Source: Falsiroseomonas ponticola
GTDB taxonomy: Bacteria > Pseudomonadota > Alphaproteobacteria > Acetobacterales > Acetobacteraceae
Assembly (NCBI RefSeq): GCF_016805305.1
Contig: NZ_JAERQN010000006.1
Location: forward strand, 62,001 to 126,000
Direction of reading: 5' to 3'
DNA length: 64,000 nucleotides
Of the stretch, positions 53,758 through 62,956 are shown one piece after another. The notes under the pieces are model-generated. The model did not search any database, had not been told where the DNA came from, and saw only the letters and a list, made by a program, of their open reading frames with translations. The position numbers were made by a program, and so were the translations under genes. Every line of letters starts with the position of its first letter. Position 1 is the first letter of the stretch.

Positions 53758-55164
53758 ATGGCAGGGACGCGGGCGGGCGCGATCGCGCGGGCGGAACGCT
53801 GCTTTGACGAGGGGGCATATCTGGAGCGCCTGCGCGCCCTGGTCGCCGTGCCGACGGAAAGCCAGCTGCCGGACAGCGAACCCGCGCTGCGCCGCTACTG
53901 CGAGGAGACGCTGCCCGCGCTGATGCGCGACATGGCATTCGACCAGGTGGTGCTGGAGAACCCGAAGAAGGGCCGCGGCCCCGTCTTCGTCGCGACGCGG
54001 ATCGAGGATCCATCGCTGCCGACCGTGCTCGTCTATGGCCATGGCGACGTGGTGCGCGGGCTGAAGGGCAAGTGGTCGGACGGCATGGATCCCTGGGCCG
54101 TCACCGTGCGCGGCGACAAGTGGTATGGCCGCGGCACGGTGGACAACAAGGGCCAGCACCTGATCGCGATCGAGGCGCTGCGCGCCGTGATGGCGGAGCG
54201 CGGCGGCAGGCTCGGCTTCAACGCCAAGGTGCTGGTGGAGACCGGCGAGGAACAGGGATCGCCCGGCCTGCGCGGGCTGCTGCAGGCGGAGAAGGACCGG
54301 CTGGCGGCGGATGTGTTCATCGGCCTCGACGGGCCGCGGCAGACCACCTTCATGCCGGAGATGAAGCTGGGCGCGCGCGGCGGCGTGGCCTTCGACCTGC
54401 GCGTGCACCTGCGTGACCATGCGCATCATTCCGGCCATTGGGGCGGCGTGCTGACGGACCCGGGCTTCGTGCTGGCCCATGCCCTGGCCAGCATCACGGA
54501 CCGCAACGGGCGCATCCAGGTGGAAGGCTGGACACCGGCCGCCATGCCACCCTCGGTGAAGCGCGCGATCGGCGAATTGGTGTTCGAGGATATTCCCGGC
54601 CTGCCGGAGGGCGACCCGGCTTGGGGCGAGCCTGGGCTGACGAAGGCCGAGAAGATCTTCGGCTGGACCAGCGTCATCGTGCTGGCGCAGATCACCGGCC
54701 ACCCCGATGCGCCGACCAATGCCGTGCAGGGCGAGGCACGGGCGCGGCTGCAGGTGCGGCACTGCGCCGATGTGCCGGGCGACAGCATCGTGCCCGCGCT
54801 GCGGCGCCACCTGGATGCGAAGGGTTTCCCGGAGGTGGAGATCATCCCGGTTATGGAGCGCGACATGTTCGGCGCTTCCCGCACCGATCCGGATGATCCC
54901 TGGGTGGGGATGGTGGCGGGATCGATGGCGCGCACCACGAACCGCGCGCCGAACATCGTGCCGAATTCCTCGGGCTCCAACCCCTCCGACATGTTCCTGG
55001 AGGAGCTGGGCACGCCGGTGATCTGGATCCCCAACAGCTATGCCGGCTGCAACCAGCATGGGCCGGATGAGCACGCGCTGGCGCCGCTGCTGCGGGAAGG
55101 GCTCGGCCTGATGGCCGGCATCTGGTGGGACATCGGTGAGGGCCGCGTGCCGGGGAAGCGATGA
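53758..55164 (+). CDS. M20-family metallohydrolase (dipeptidase/carboxypeptidase type)
   Basis: A 468-residue di-zinc hydrolase. Metal and catalytic residues are seen as His95-x-Asp97 (YGHGD), Asp129 (GRGTVDNKG), Glu164-Glu165 (ETGEEQG) and a late His in NQHGPDEH. Family members cleave dipeptides, N-acyl amino acids or carbamoyl amino acids. It begins with AAGGAAGGG upstream of ATG 53758 and overlaps the next gene (ATGA), starting a run of co-oriented, coupled genes up to 60032. Confidence 0.93.
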   Translation: MAGTRAGAIARAERCFDEGAYLERLRALVAVPTESQLPDSEPALRRYCEETLPALMRDMAFDQVVLENPKKGRGPVFVATRIEDPSLPTVLVYGHGDVVRGLKGKWSDGMDPWAVTVRGDKWYGRGTVDNKGQHLIAIEALRAVMAERGGRLGFNAKVLVETGEEQGSPGLRGLLQAEKDRLAADVFIGLDGPRQTTFMPEMKLGARGGVAFDLRVHLRDHAHHSGHWGGVLTDPGFVLAHALASITDRNGRIQVEGWTPAAMPPSVKRAIGELVFEDIPGLPEGDPAWGEPGLTKAEKIFGWTSVIVLAQITGHPDAPTNAVQGEARARLQVRHCADVPGDSIVPALRRHLDAKGFPEVEIIPVMERDMFGASRTDPDDPWVGMVAGSMARTTNRAPNIVPNSSGSNPSDMFLEELGTPVIWIPNSYAGCNQHGPDEHALAPLLREGLGLMAGIWWDIGEGRVPGKR

Positions 55165-56129
55165 CCATGCGGCGGCGGGGATTGCTGGGCGGCGCGCTGG
55201 CGCTGCTGGCGGCGCCGGCGGGCGCGCAGCCCGGCTTTCCGGCCAGGCCCGTGCGCGTGATCATCCCCTTCGCCCCCGGTGGCGGCACGGACAACCTCGC
55301 CCGGCTGATCGAGGGGCATGTCAACCGCGCGCTCGGCCAGAACCTGGTGATCGAGACGCGGCCGGGGGCCGGCGGCGTCATCGGATCGGAGGCCGTGATG
55401 CGGGCGGAGCCCGATGGCCATACCGTGCTGATGACGGATGCGAGCTTCAGCATCATCCCCGGCCTCTATCCGCGGCTGCCCTTCGACGTGCTGCGCGACT
55501 TCGCGCCGGTCTCCCTGCTGGCCACGGGATCCTCCGTGCTGCTGGTGCATCCCTCCCTGGCCGTGCGCAGCGTGCAGGAGCTGATCGCGCTGGCGCGGGC
55601 GCGCCCCGGGGAACTCAGCTACGCCTCCGGCGGCAACGGCACCGGCCCGCATCTGGCGGCGGAGCTGGTGAAGATCCAGGCCGGGATCGAGATGACGCAT
55701 GTGCCCTATCGCGGCACGGGGCCGGCGACGAACGACGTGGTGGCCGGGCATGTGAAGCTGATGTTCAACGGCATCAGCGCCGCCAAGCCGCATGTGGATG
55801 CGGGGCGGCTGGTGGCGCTGGCCGTCACCGGCAGCCAGCGCAACGCCGCGCTGCCGGATGTGCCGACCTTCGACGAGCAGGGCCTGCCGGGGATCGAGGC
55901 CGCGAGCAACTGGGGCGTGCTGGCGCCCGCGCGCACGCCCGATGCGGTGCTGCGCGTGCTGGAACGCGCCTTCGCCACCGGCGTCACGGAAGCCAGCATC
56001 GCCGCGCGGCTGGAATATCTCGGCTTCACGCCGGTCGGCGCCGATGGCGCGACCTATGGGCGCCGGCTGGCCACGGATGTCGAACGCTGGACGCGGGTGA
56101 TCCGCACCGCCGGCGTGACCATGGAGTGA
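55161..56129 (+). CDS. Bug/TctC-family periplasmic binding protein
   Basis: A 322-residue receptor, third of its family here. Twin arginines (MTMRRRGLLGGALALLA) precede a signal ending near AGAQ, then FPARPVRVIIPFAPGGGTDNLARL and the ligand loop ETRPGAGGVIGSEAV. ATG 55161 overlaps the M20 hydrolase stop. Its insertion between two peptidase-like genes suggests it captures their substrate, an acyl amino acid or related carboxylate (inference). Confidence 0.94.
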   Translation: MTMRRRGLLGGALALLAAPAGAQPGFPARPVRVIIPFAPGGGTDNLARLIEGHVNRALGQNLVIETRPGAGGVIGSEAVMRAEPDGHTVLMTDASFSIIPGLYPRLPFDVLRDFAPVSLLATGSSVLLVHPSLAVRSVQELIALARARPGELSYASGGNGTGPHLAAELVKIQAGIEMTHVPYRGTGPATNDVVAGHVKLMFNGISAAKPHVDAGRLVALAVTGSQRNAALPDVPTFDEQGLPGIEAASNWGVLAPARTPDAVLRVLERAFATGVTEASIAARLEYLGFTPVGADGATYGRRLATDVERWTRVIRTAGVTME

Positions 56130-56142
56130 GGGGGAGGCAAGC

Positions 56143-57837
56143 ATGCCCGACGGAATCACGACGAGCTTCACCGACGCCGTCAGCGGCCCGGAGATGATGG
56201 CCAATCTGCGCGAGATCGCGCGCTGGGTGAAAAGCTCCGGCACGGCGGAGGAGCGGGAGGCGCTGGCCTTCGTGGACAAGCGGATGCGCGACTACGGCTT
56301 CCGGACGGAGGTGATCCTGCACGACGCCTTCATCAGCCTGCCGGGCAAGGCCTCCGTGCTGGTGGATGGCAGGCCACTGAAAGCCATCACGCAGAGCTTC
56401 TCGCAATCCTCGCCGCCCGGGGGCGTCTCCGGCGTGCCGGTCTATGTCGGGCATGGGGCGGAGGCGGATTTCGCCGGCCGCGACCTGGCGGGCAGGATCC
56501 TGCTGATCGAGGGCATGGCCACGCCCGCCACGGCGCAGCGCGCGACGAATGCCGGCGCCATCGCGCATCTGCACATCAGCCACCACGAGCACATCCATGA
56601 GATGTGCATCTCCCCGGTCTGGGGCAGCCCGGGCAACAGCACGAAGGACGGCATGCCGCGCACCGTGGTGTGCAGCGTGGACCATGCCGATGGCAGCGCC
56701 ATCCGCGATGCGCTCGCCGCTGGCCAATCGCCGGTCGTGACCCTGCAGGCGGAGGTCGATACGGGCTGGCGCAAGACGCCGATCCTGGTGGCGGAGCTGG
56801 ACGGGCCGGCGGGCGGCGGGGACGAGCCTTTCGTCCTGCTCTCCGGCCACCACGACACCTGGTACTACGGCGTGATGGACAACGGCTCCGCCAATGCGGG
56901 GATGATGGAGGTGGCGCGGCTTTGCGCCGAACGGCGTGGGCAGTGGCAGCGTGGCTTGCGCGTCTGCTTCTGGTCCGGCCATTCGCATGGGCGCTATTCC
57001 AGCAGCGCCTGGTACGCCGATGCGCATTGGGATGAGCTGGATCGCCGCTGCGTCGCGCATGTGAACGTGGACAGCCTGGGCGGCGCGGGCGCGACGGTGC
57101 TGGCCAATACGGCGGCGATGGCGGAGCTGTGGCAGCTGGCGGCCACCGCCGTGCAGGCCCACACCAACCAGGCCTACAAGGGCAAGCGCAAGAACCGCAG
57201 CAGCGACGACAGCTTCGTCGGCATCGGCATCCCCTCCATGTTCGGCACGCTGAGCGAACAGCCGGCGAAGCACGCCGCGGCGCGCAACGCGCTCGGCTGG
57301 TGGTGGCACACGCCGCACGACACGATCGACAAGGTGGATGAGGCGAATCTGGTGCGGGATACGCGCGTGCTGGGCCAGGTGGTCTGGACCCTGATGGCGA
57401 GCCCGGTGGCACCGCTGGACCACGCCGCGACGGCGGCATCGTTGCTGGCGGAGTTGGAGCCGCTGCGCGCGACGCTCGCCGGGCGCTTCCCGATCGAGCC
57501 GGTGGTGGAAAGCGCGACGGCGCTGCGCGATGCCGCGGCCGCGCTGGCCGGGCGGCAGGAGGGCGATACGCGGCGGGCGAATGCCGCGCTGATGCGCGCG
57601 TCGCGCGCCCTGGTGCCGGCGGACTACACGGCGGGCGACCGTTTCCTGCACCCGCATGCCCTGCCCATGCCGAACTGGCCGACCATCCAGCCGCTGCGCG
57701 ACCTGGCCGCCACGGCGCCCGGGACGGATGAGGAGAAATACGCCGCGGTGGATGCGCTGCGCGCCCGCAACCGCATCGCCTTCGCATTGCGGGAAGCCCG
57801 GGCCGCCATCGCGGACGCCGCGGCGGCGCTCTCCTGA
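56143..57837 (+). CDS. M28-family metallopeptidase-like protein with altered active site
   Basis: A 564-residue protein with a protease-associated-like insert (about 95-205) and an M28 core. Zinc-site residues are visible in SGHHDTWYYGVMDNGSAN (His237, Asp238, Asp246) and a late His in WWHTPHDT. The GEE motif that supplies the catalytic Glu and a zinc ligand in M28 aminopeptidases is replaced by GHSHG (279-283). It has no signal peptide, so it is cytosolic. It may have changed chemistry. GGGGGAGG lies upstream of ATG 56143, and the stop shares a base with the SDR start (TGATG). Confidence 0.85.
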   Translation: MPDGITTSFTDAVSGPEMMANLREIARWVKSSGTAEEREALAFVDKRMRDYGFRTEVILHDAFISLPGKASVLVDGRPLKAITQSFSQSSPPGGVSGVPVYVGHGAEADFAGRDLAGRILLIEGMATPATAQRATNAGAIAHLHISHHEHIHEMCISPVWGSPGNSTKDGMPRTVVCSVDHADGSAIRDALAAGQSPVVTLQAEVDTGWRKTPILVAELDGPAGGGDEPFVLLSGHHDTWYYGVMDNGSANAGMMEVARLCAERRGQWQRGLRVCFWSGHSHGRYSSSAWYADAHWDELDRRCVAHVNVDSLGGAGATVLANTAAMAELWQLAATAVQAHTNQAYKGKRKNRSSDDSFVGIGIPSMFGTLSEQPAKHAAARNALGWWWHTPHDTIDKVDEANLVRDTRVLGQVVWTLMASPVAPLDHAATAASLLAELEPLRATLAGRFPIEPVVESATALRDAAAALAGRQEGDTRRANAALMRASRALVPADYTAGDRFLHPHALPMPNWPTIQPLRDLAATAPGTDEEKYAAVDALRARNRIAFALREARAAIADAAAALS

Positions 57838-58595
57838 TGCAGATCCGGTTCGATGGCCAGGTAGTGGCCGTCAGCGGGGGCGCGATCGGCTTCGGCCGCG
57901 CCATCTGCCGGCGCTTCGCGGACCTTGGCGCGCGCGTCTTCACCTGCGACGTGGATGCGGCGGGGCTGGCGGAGAGTGCGGCCGGGCGGGATATCGCGAC
58001 GGCGGTCGTGGACCTCTCCGACCGCGCCGCCGCCGGCGCCTGGATCAAGGACGTGGAGGAGGCGGCCGGCGAGGCGATCCGCGTGCTGGTCCACAATGCC
58101 GGCGGCACGCTGGGTGCGGCCTTTCACAAGGTGGAGGAAGCGCCGGACGCGGATTGGGATTCGATCTTCGCCGTCAACGTGAACGCGGCGCTGGCGCTGA
58201 CGCGCGCGGCGGGGGCGGGCATGAAGGCGGCGGGGCGGGGGCGGATCGTCACCATCTCCTCCACCGCGGGGCTCCAGGCCTCCCGCACCGGGATCCAGGC
58301 CTATACGGCGGCGAAGCATGCGCTGGTGGGGCTGACGAAGCAGCTGGCGGTGGAATTCGGCCCCTATGGCATCACGGTCAACAGCGTGGCGCCGGGGCTG
58401 CAATACAGCACCCCCGACAAGATGAAGATCTGGGAGGCGCGGCCGGAGGCCGAGAAGCAGGCCGTGCTGCGCACCATCGCGCTGGGGCGGCTGGGGGAGC
58501 CCGATGACATCGCCGATGGCGTGCTGTTCTTCGCCTCGGAGCATGCGAAACTCATCACGGGCCATGTCCTGCCGGTGAATGGCGGGCGGATCTAG
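57837..58595 (+). CDS. Short-chain dehydrogenase/reductase
   Basis: A 252-residue Rossmann oxidoreductase. The cofactor motif is SGGAIGFGRAI (13-23), a variant of TGxxxGxG. An Asp after the second strand (TCDVDAAGL) favours NAD over NADP. NAGG lies near 87, and the catalytic Ser-Tyr-Lys is in ISSTAGLQASRTGIQAYTAAKHAL (Tyr about 162, Lys about 166). It is coupled to the M28-like gene and followed by the second M20 hydrolase after 6 bases. Confidence 0.94.
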   Translation: MQIRFDGQVVAVSGGAIGFGRAICRRFADLGARVFTCDVDAAGLAESAAGRDIATAVVDLSDRAAAGAWIKDVEEAAGEAIRVLVHNAGGTLGAAFHKVEEAPDADWDSIFAVNVNAALALTRAAGAGMKAAGRGRIVTISSTAGLQASRTGIQAYTAAKHALVGLTKQLAVEFGPYGITVNSVAPGLQYSTPDKMKIWEARPEAEKQAVLRTIALGRLGEPDDIADGVLFFASEHAKLITGHVLPVNGGRI

Positions 58596-58601
58596 GGGAT
58601 A

Positions 58602-60032
58602 ATGGCGATGCGCAACGATGAAGAGATCTGGCGCCATGTCGATGAACGCCGCGCCGAGTATGCCGCGCTCAGCGACCGCGTCTGGGGCATGCCGGAGCTC
58701 TGCTACAACGAGCATCGCAGCGTCGCCGAGCATATCGCGATGCTGGAGGCCGAGGGCTTCGCCACCACGAAGGACGTGGCCGGCATCCCGACGGCCGTGA
58801 TGGGGGAAGCCGGCGAGGGCGGGCCCGTCATCGCCATCCTCGGCGAGTATGACGCCCTGCCGGGCCTGTCGCAGGAAGCAGGCGTGGCGGAACACCGGCC
58901 CATCCCGGGCGATGGCAATGGCCATGGCTGCGGCCACAATTTGCTGGGCTCGGCGAGCCTGCTCGCGGCCGCGGCTGTGAAGGACTACCTGAAGGCGAAC
59001 AACCTGCCGGGCCGTGTCCGCTACTATGGCTGCCCGGCGGAGGAAGGCGGGGCCGCGAAGGGCTTCATGGTGCGGGCGGGCGCCTTCGACGATGTGGACA
59101 TCGCCATCTCCTGGCACCCCGCCGCCTTCTCCGGCGTGAACGAGCCGATCAGCCTCGCCAATACCCGCATCGATTTCTCCTTCGTCGGCCGCGCGGCCCA
59201 TGCAGCCTCCTCGCCCCATCTCGGCCGGTCGGCGCTGGACGCGATCGAGCTGATGAATGTCGGCGTGAACTACATGCGGGAACACATGCCGTCCGATGCC
59301 CGCATCCACTACGCCTATCTCGATGCCGGCGGCATCGCGCCCAACGTGGTGCAGAGCCGCACCAAGGTCCGCTACCTCATCCGCGCGCGGAACCTGGAGG
59401 AACTGAACGGCCTGGTGAAGCGCGTGCGCAAGATCGCGGATGGCGCGGCGCTGATGACGGAGACGACCGTCTCCACCCAGGTCATCTCCGCCGTCTCCAA
59501 CCTGCTCGGCAACTCGCCGCTCGAACAGCTCATGCACGACAATTTCGAACGCCTGGGCCCGCCCCCCTTCAGCGAGGCAGACAAGGCCTTCGCCGCCGAG
59601 ATCCAGAAGACGCTGCGGGAGGAGGACATCCTCTCCGCCTATCGCCGCCAGGGCGTGGCGCCGGAGACGGGCAAGGCGCTGTGCGACGCCATCGTCCCGC
59701 TGGGGGCGAAAGGTGCGGGCATGAACGGCTCCACCGATGTGGGCGACGTCTCCTGGAAAGTGCCGACGGTTCAGGCGCGCGGCGCGACCTACGCTATCGG
59801 CACCCCCGGCCATTCCTGGCAGGTCGTGGCGCAGGGCAAGACGGATGCGGCGCATACCGGCATGGTCCATGTGGCCAAGGTGATGGCGGGCACGGCGGTG
59901 GATGCGATCCGCAACCCCGACATCATCGCCAAGGCCAAGGCCGACCACCGCGCCCGCACGGGTGGCAAGCCCTATCAGAGCCCGCTGCCGGCGGATGCCA
60001 AGCCGGCGCTCGGCATGTCCCTGGCCGAATAG
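58602..60032 (+). CDS. M20-family amidohydrolase (AbgB-like)
   Basis: A 476-residue metal-dependent amidohydrolase. The metal region is GHGCGHNLLGSASL (about 106-119), with the catalytic glutamates in CPAEEGGAAKGFM near 146. Long family-specific segments (IAISWHPAAFSGVNEP, NVVQSRTKVRYLIRA) match p-aminobenzoyl-glutamate hydrolase subunit B and related N-acyl amino-acid hydrolases. It ends the coupled cluster; two hairpins follow its stop. Confidence 0.93.
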   Translation: MAMRNDEEIWRHVDERRAEYAALSDRVWGMPELCYNEHRSVAEHIAMLEAEGFATTKDVAGIPTAVMGEAGEGGPVIAILGEYDALPGLSQEAGVAEHRPIPGDGNGHGCGHNLLGSASLLAAAAVKDYLKANNLPGRVRYYGCPAEEGGAAKGFMVRAGAFDDVDIAISWHPAAFSGVNEPISLANTRIDFSFVGRAAHAASSPHLGRSALDAIELMNVGVNYMREHMPSDARIHYAYLDAGGIAPNVVQSRTKVRYLIRARNLEELNGLVKRVRKIADGAALMTETTVSTQVISAVSNLLGNSPLEQLMHDNFERLGPPPFSEADKAFAAEIQKTLREEDILSAYRRQGVAPETGKALCDAIVPLGAKGAGMNGSTDVGDVSWKVPTVQARGATYAIGTPGHSWQVVAQGKTDAAHTGMVHVAKVMAGTAVDAIRNPDIIAKAKADHRARTGGKPYQSPLPADAKPALGMSLAE

Positions 60033-60042
60033 GCCACGGAAC

Positions 60043-60061
60043 CGGCGGGGCCGGCCCGCCG
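60043..60061 (+). terminator. Hairpin after the AbgB-like gene
   Basis: A 7-base perfect stem (60043-60049 with 60055-60061) around 5 bases, 10 bases after the stop codon; all G and C, no U-tract. It is likely a terminator or 3'-end structure of the hydrolase cluster. Confidence 0.5.
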
Positions 60062-60066
60062 TTCGC

Positions 60067-60095
60067 ATCCCCGCGTCGATCTCCGGCGCGGGGAT
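60067..60095 (+). promoter_or_regulatory. Hairpin covering the ribosome binding site of the SLC13 gene
   Basis: A perfect 9-base inverted repeat (60067-60075 and 60087-60095) with an 11-base loop. The GGGG that should serve as ribosome binding site for GTG 60102 (60090-60093) is in the 3' arm. It may limit translation of the transporter, or act as a terminator together with the hairpin just upstream. Confidence 0.5.
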
Positions 60096-60101
60096 TACCG
60101 T

Positions 60102-61874
60102 GTGACGATCGACCAGGCCATCGCCTTCGCCATCCTGGGCTGCACCATCGCGGCCTTCATCCATGGCCGCCTGCCCTATGACCTGGTCGCGCTGCTGTCG
60201 CTCTTCGCCGCGGTCATCAGCGGCGTCGTCCCGGCGGAGAAGGCGTTTTCCGGCTTCAGCGACGATGTCGTCATCATCGTGGCCGGCGCGCTGCTGGTCA
60301 GCGGCGCCGTCGCCCGCTCCGGCGCGGTGGAGGCGGCGATGCGGCCCCTGCTGCCGCATCTGCGGCGCGGCCCGGCCGTGCAGGTGCCGATCCTGGCGGC
60401 GGTGGTCATGGTGCTGTCCGCCGTCACCAAGAATGTCGGCGCGCTCGCGATCCTGATGCCCGTCGCCTTCCAGCTGGCGCGTCGGACCGGCACCGCCCCC
60501 TCCGCGCTGCTGATGCCCATGGCCTTCGCGGCGCTGCTCGGCGGGCTGGTCACGCTGGTCGGCACCTCCCCCAACATCATCGTCTCCCGCCTGCGGGAGG
60601 AGATGCAGGGCCAGCCCTTCGGCCTGCTGGATTTCGCGCCCGTCGGCGGCTGCATCGCGCTGGCGGGGCTGGTGGTGCTGGCGCTGGGCTGGCGCCTTCT
60701 GCCGGGCGGGCAGCGGGGCGGCGGCGGCAAGGCGGCGGCCTTCACCCTGCCCCACTACACCACGGAGGCGCGCCTGCCCGCCGAGGGCGACCCCGCCGGC
60801 CGGACGGTCGCGGAGCTGGCCGCGCTGGGCGAGGGCGAGATCCGCATCACCGCCCTGATCCGGGATGGCCTGCGCAGCACGCCGAGGGACGCCGAGCGCC
60901 TGCGCCCCGCCGACCGCGTGCTGCTGGAGGGGGAGGCAGATGACCTCGACGCCTTCATCGCCCGCAGCGGCCTGACCCTGGTCGGGGAACGCCAGGCCCT
61001 GGCGGCGGATGAGGCGGAGGTGGTGGAAGGCGTCGTCACCGGGGAAAGCCCGCTGGTCGGGGCCACCGTCGCCGGCTTCGACCTGCATGGCCGCACCGGG
61101 CTCAACCTGATCGCCGTCAGCCGCCGCGGCCAGCGGATCAGCGAGAAGCTCAGCGCGCTGCGCTTCCGCCCCGGCGACGTGGTGATCCTGAAGGGGGAGG
61201 CCGAGGCGGTGCCCCGCGCCATGGGCAGCCTGCGCATCCTGCCGCTGTCGGAACGCAACATCCCGCTCGGCCGCAACCGCCGCGGCTGGGTGCCGCCGCT
61301 GGTGCTGGCCATCGCCATGGGGCTGGTGGCGGCGCATGTCGTGCCGGTCTCCATCGCCTTCTTCGGCGCGGCCGTGGTGCTGCTGGCGCTGCGGGCCATG
61401 ACGATGCGGGAGGCCTATGAGACGGTGGAATGGCCAGTCATCGTCCTGCTGGCCGCCCTGATCCCGGTCAGCGAGGCGATCCGCACCACCGGGGGGACGG
61501 AGCTGGTGGCGGGATGGCTCGCCATCGCCGCCGCCGCCATGCCGCCCATCGCCGCCATGGCGCTGATGATGGTCATCGCCATGGCGGTGACCCCCTTCCT
61601 GAACAATGCGGCGACGGTGCTGGTGATGGCGCCGGTGGGGGCGAGCCTGGCGACGCAGCTGAACCTCAGCCCCGACCCCTTCCTGATGGCGGTCGCGATC
61701 GGCGCGGCGAGCGACTTCCTGACCCCCATCGGCCACCAGTGCAACACGCTGGTGATGGGCCCCGGGGGGTACCGGTTCCAGGATTACTGGCGGCTCGGCC
61801 TGCCGCTATCGGCCACGGTGATCCTGGTGGGGGTGCCGGCGGTGGCCTTCTTCTGGCCGCTGGCGCCGTCCTGA
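60102..61874 (+). CDS. SLC13-family (DASS) permease with RCK_C domains
   Basis: A 590-residue transporter. About five N-terminal helices are followed by a soluble middle part (about 210-385) that looks like two TrkA_C/RCK_C regulatory domains. C-terminal helices follow, with the family signature around LNNAATVLVMAPVGASLATQLNLSPDPFLMAVAIGAASDFLTPIGHQ. It is likely a sodium-coupled carrier of di- or tricarboxylate, sulfate or similar anions. The start is GTG 60102. It lies between the hydrolase cluster and a MarR gene. Confidence 0.92.
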   Translation: MTIDQAIAFAILGCTIAAFIHGRLPYDLVALLSLFAAVISGVVPAEKAFSGFSDDVVIIVAGALLVSGAVARSGAVEAAMRPLLPHLRRGPAVQVPILAAVVMVLSAVTKNVGALAILMPVAFQLARRTGTAPSALLMPMAFAALLGGLVTLVGTSPNIIVSRLREEMQGQPFGLLDFAPVGGCIALAGLVVLALGWRLLPGGQRGGGGKAAAFTLPHYTTEARLPAEGDPAGRTVAELAALGEGEIRITALIRDGLRSTPRDAERLRPADRVLLEGEADDLDAFIARSGLTLVGERQALAADEAEVVEGVVTGESPLVGATVAGFDLHGRTGLNLIAVSRRGQRISEKLSALRFRPGDVVILKGEAEAVPRAMGSLRILPLSERNIPLGRNRRGWVPPLVLAIAMGLVAAHVVPVSIAFFGAAVVLLALRAMTMREAYETVEWPVIVLLAALIPVSEAIRTTGGTELVAGWLAIAAAAMPPIAAMALMMVIAMAVTPFLNNAATVLVMAPVGASLATQLNLSPDPFLMAVAIGAASDFLTPIGHQCNTLVMGPGGYRFQDYWRLGLPLSATVILVGVPAVAFFWPLAPS

Positions 61875-61923
61875 CCGGGACGGCGCGCTTTCCGGCCGGC
61901 CGCTGGCGGTTGTAGAAGGAAGC

Positions 61924-62445
61924 ATGACCCGTCGCGCCGCCAAGGAATCGGACCGCGCCTTGGCGCTGCCGCTGGAAGACAGCCTCGGCTTCCAGGTGCG
62001 GGACCTGAACCGCGCCATGCAGCGGGCGCTGCAGATCCGCATCCAACCCAGCGGCGCCACGCTCGGCGCCTGGTACTTCCTCCGCGTGCTGTGGGAGGAG
62101 GACAGCCTGACGCAGCGGGAACTCGCGACCCGCATCGGCATGCAGGAACCGACCGCCGTCATCGCCCTGCGGGGGATGGAGGAGGCGGGGTGGATCACCC
62201 GGGACCGCAGCAGCGAGGACCGGCGCAAGGTCCATATCCGCCTGACCGATGCCGGGCGCGCGCTGCGGGAGGAATTGCTGCCCCGGGCGCGGGAGGTGAT
62301 CGGCGTCGCGACGGAGGGGATGAGCGAGGCGGAGGTCGGCACGCTGATCGCCCTGCTGAAGCGCGCCAAGGCCAATCTCGAACCGCTCCCCGTCAACCAG
62401 GCCCCACGCCGAGCCGCCGCGCCGCGGCCGCCACGCAGCGGCTGA
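61924..62445 (+). CDS. MarR-family transcriptional regulator
   Basis: A 173-residue regulator. The winged helix lies at about 55-115, with LTQRELATRIGMQEPTAVIALRGMEEAGWITRDRSSEDRRKVHIRLTDAG; its wing DxRxxx is intact. Flanking helices form the dimer interface. AGAAGGAAG is next to ATG 61924. It probably responds to an aromatic or acyl ligand and controls the upstream transporter or hydrolase cluster. Its last 53 bases overlap the convergent nucleoside-enzyme gene, and the C-terminal Pro/Arg-rich tail is in that overlap. Confidence 0.9.
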   Translation: MTRRAAKESDRALALPLEDSLGFQVRDLNRAMQRALQIRIQPSGATLGAWYFLRVLWEEDSLTQRELATRIGMQEPTAVIALRGMEEAGWITRDRSSEDRRKVHIRLTDAGRALREELLPRAREVIGVATEGMSEAEVGTLIALLKRAKANLEPLPVNQAPRRAAAPRPPRSG

Positions 62446-62956
62446 ATACCACGAGCGAATCGAAGGGCAGGTCGGCTCCGTCCTCCGGCAGCAGGATGGG
62501 CAGGCCGCCCGTCTCCACCGCGCCGGGGATCATCAGGTTGTCCGGCAGGCCGAAGCCGCCGACCGTCAGCCCCGGCATGGGGTCCGGCACCGCCGCGACC
62601 TGCGCCTGGCTGCGCGCGGCGAACAGCGTCCCGCTGTTGGAATAGGCGAAGATCGGCCGGCGGCGGCCGAGGAACCAGCCGAGCTCCACCAGCGTGCCGG
62701 CATCGGCGGAGGCGCCGCGGAAGGGCGTCAGGTTGGCGATGACGATGTCGGCGCGCTCCATCATCGCGATGTCCTTGGCGAAGATGACGCGCCAGGCCTC
62801 GGCCTCCGGCATCGCGGCCAGGCTCGCCACATCCTCGTTCAGCGGGGGCAGGGCGGTGATGCCATGGGCGGCGCAGATGGCCGATTTGCGCGCGGCATGG
62901 GCCGGGGCATCGGGCAGGAAGACATCGGGGCCGGCGAGGTAGGCGGTGATGGGCAT
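62393..62956 (-). CDS. Nucleoside 2-deoxyribosyltransferase-like protein
   Basis: A 187-residue protein of the NDT family. The N-terminus ITAYLAGPDVFLPDA, the middle block IFAKDIAMMERADIVIANLTPFRGASADAGTLVELGWFLGR and its catalytic-Glu region (GTLVELG) are typical. These enzymes exchange or hydrolyse bases of deoxynucleosides and salvage modified nucleotides. AGGTGGGG precedes ATG 62956. It overlaps the 3' end of the MarR gene by 53 bases. Confidence 0.92.
   Translation of the reverse strand: MPITAYLAGPDVFLPDAPAHAARKSAICAAHGITALPPLNEDVASLAAMPEAEAWRVIFAKDIAMMERADIVIANLTPFRGASADAGTLVELGWFLGRRRPIFAYSNSGTLFAARSQAQVAAVPDPMPGLTVGGFGLPDNLMIPGAVETGGLPILLPEDGADLPFDSLVVFSRCVAAAARRLGVGPG

Noticed and set aside
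57624..61736. A long open frame (about 1370 codons) on the minus strand
   Set aside because: It is antisense to the M28-like, SDR, M20 and SLC13 genes; its composition is that of a codon-position artefact.
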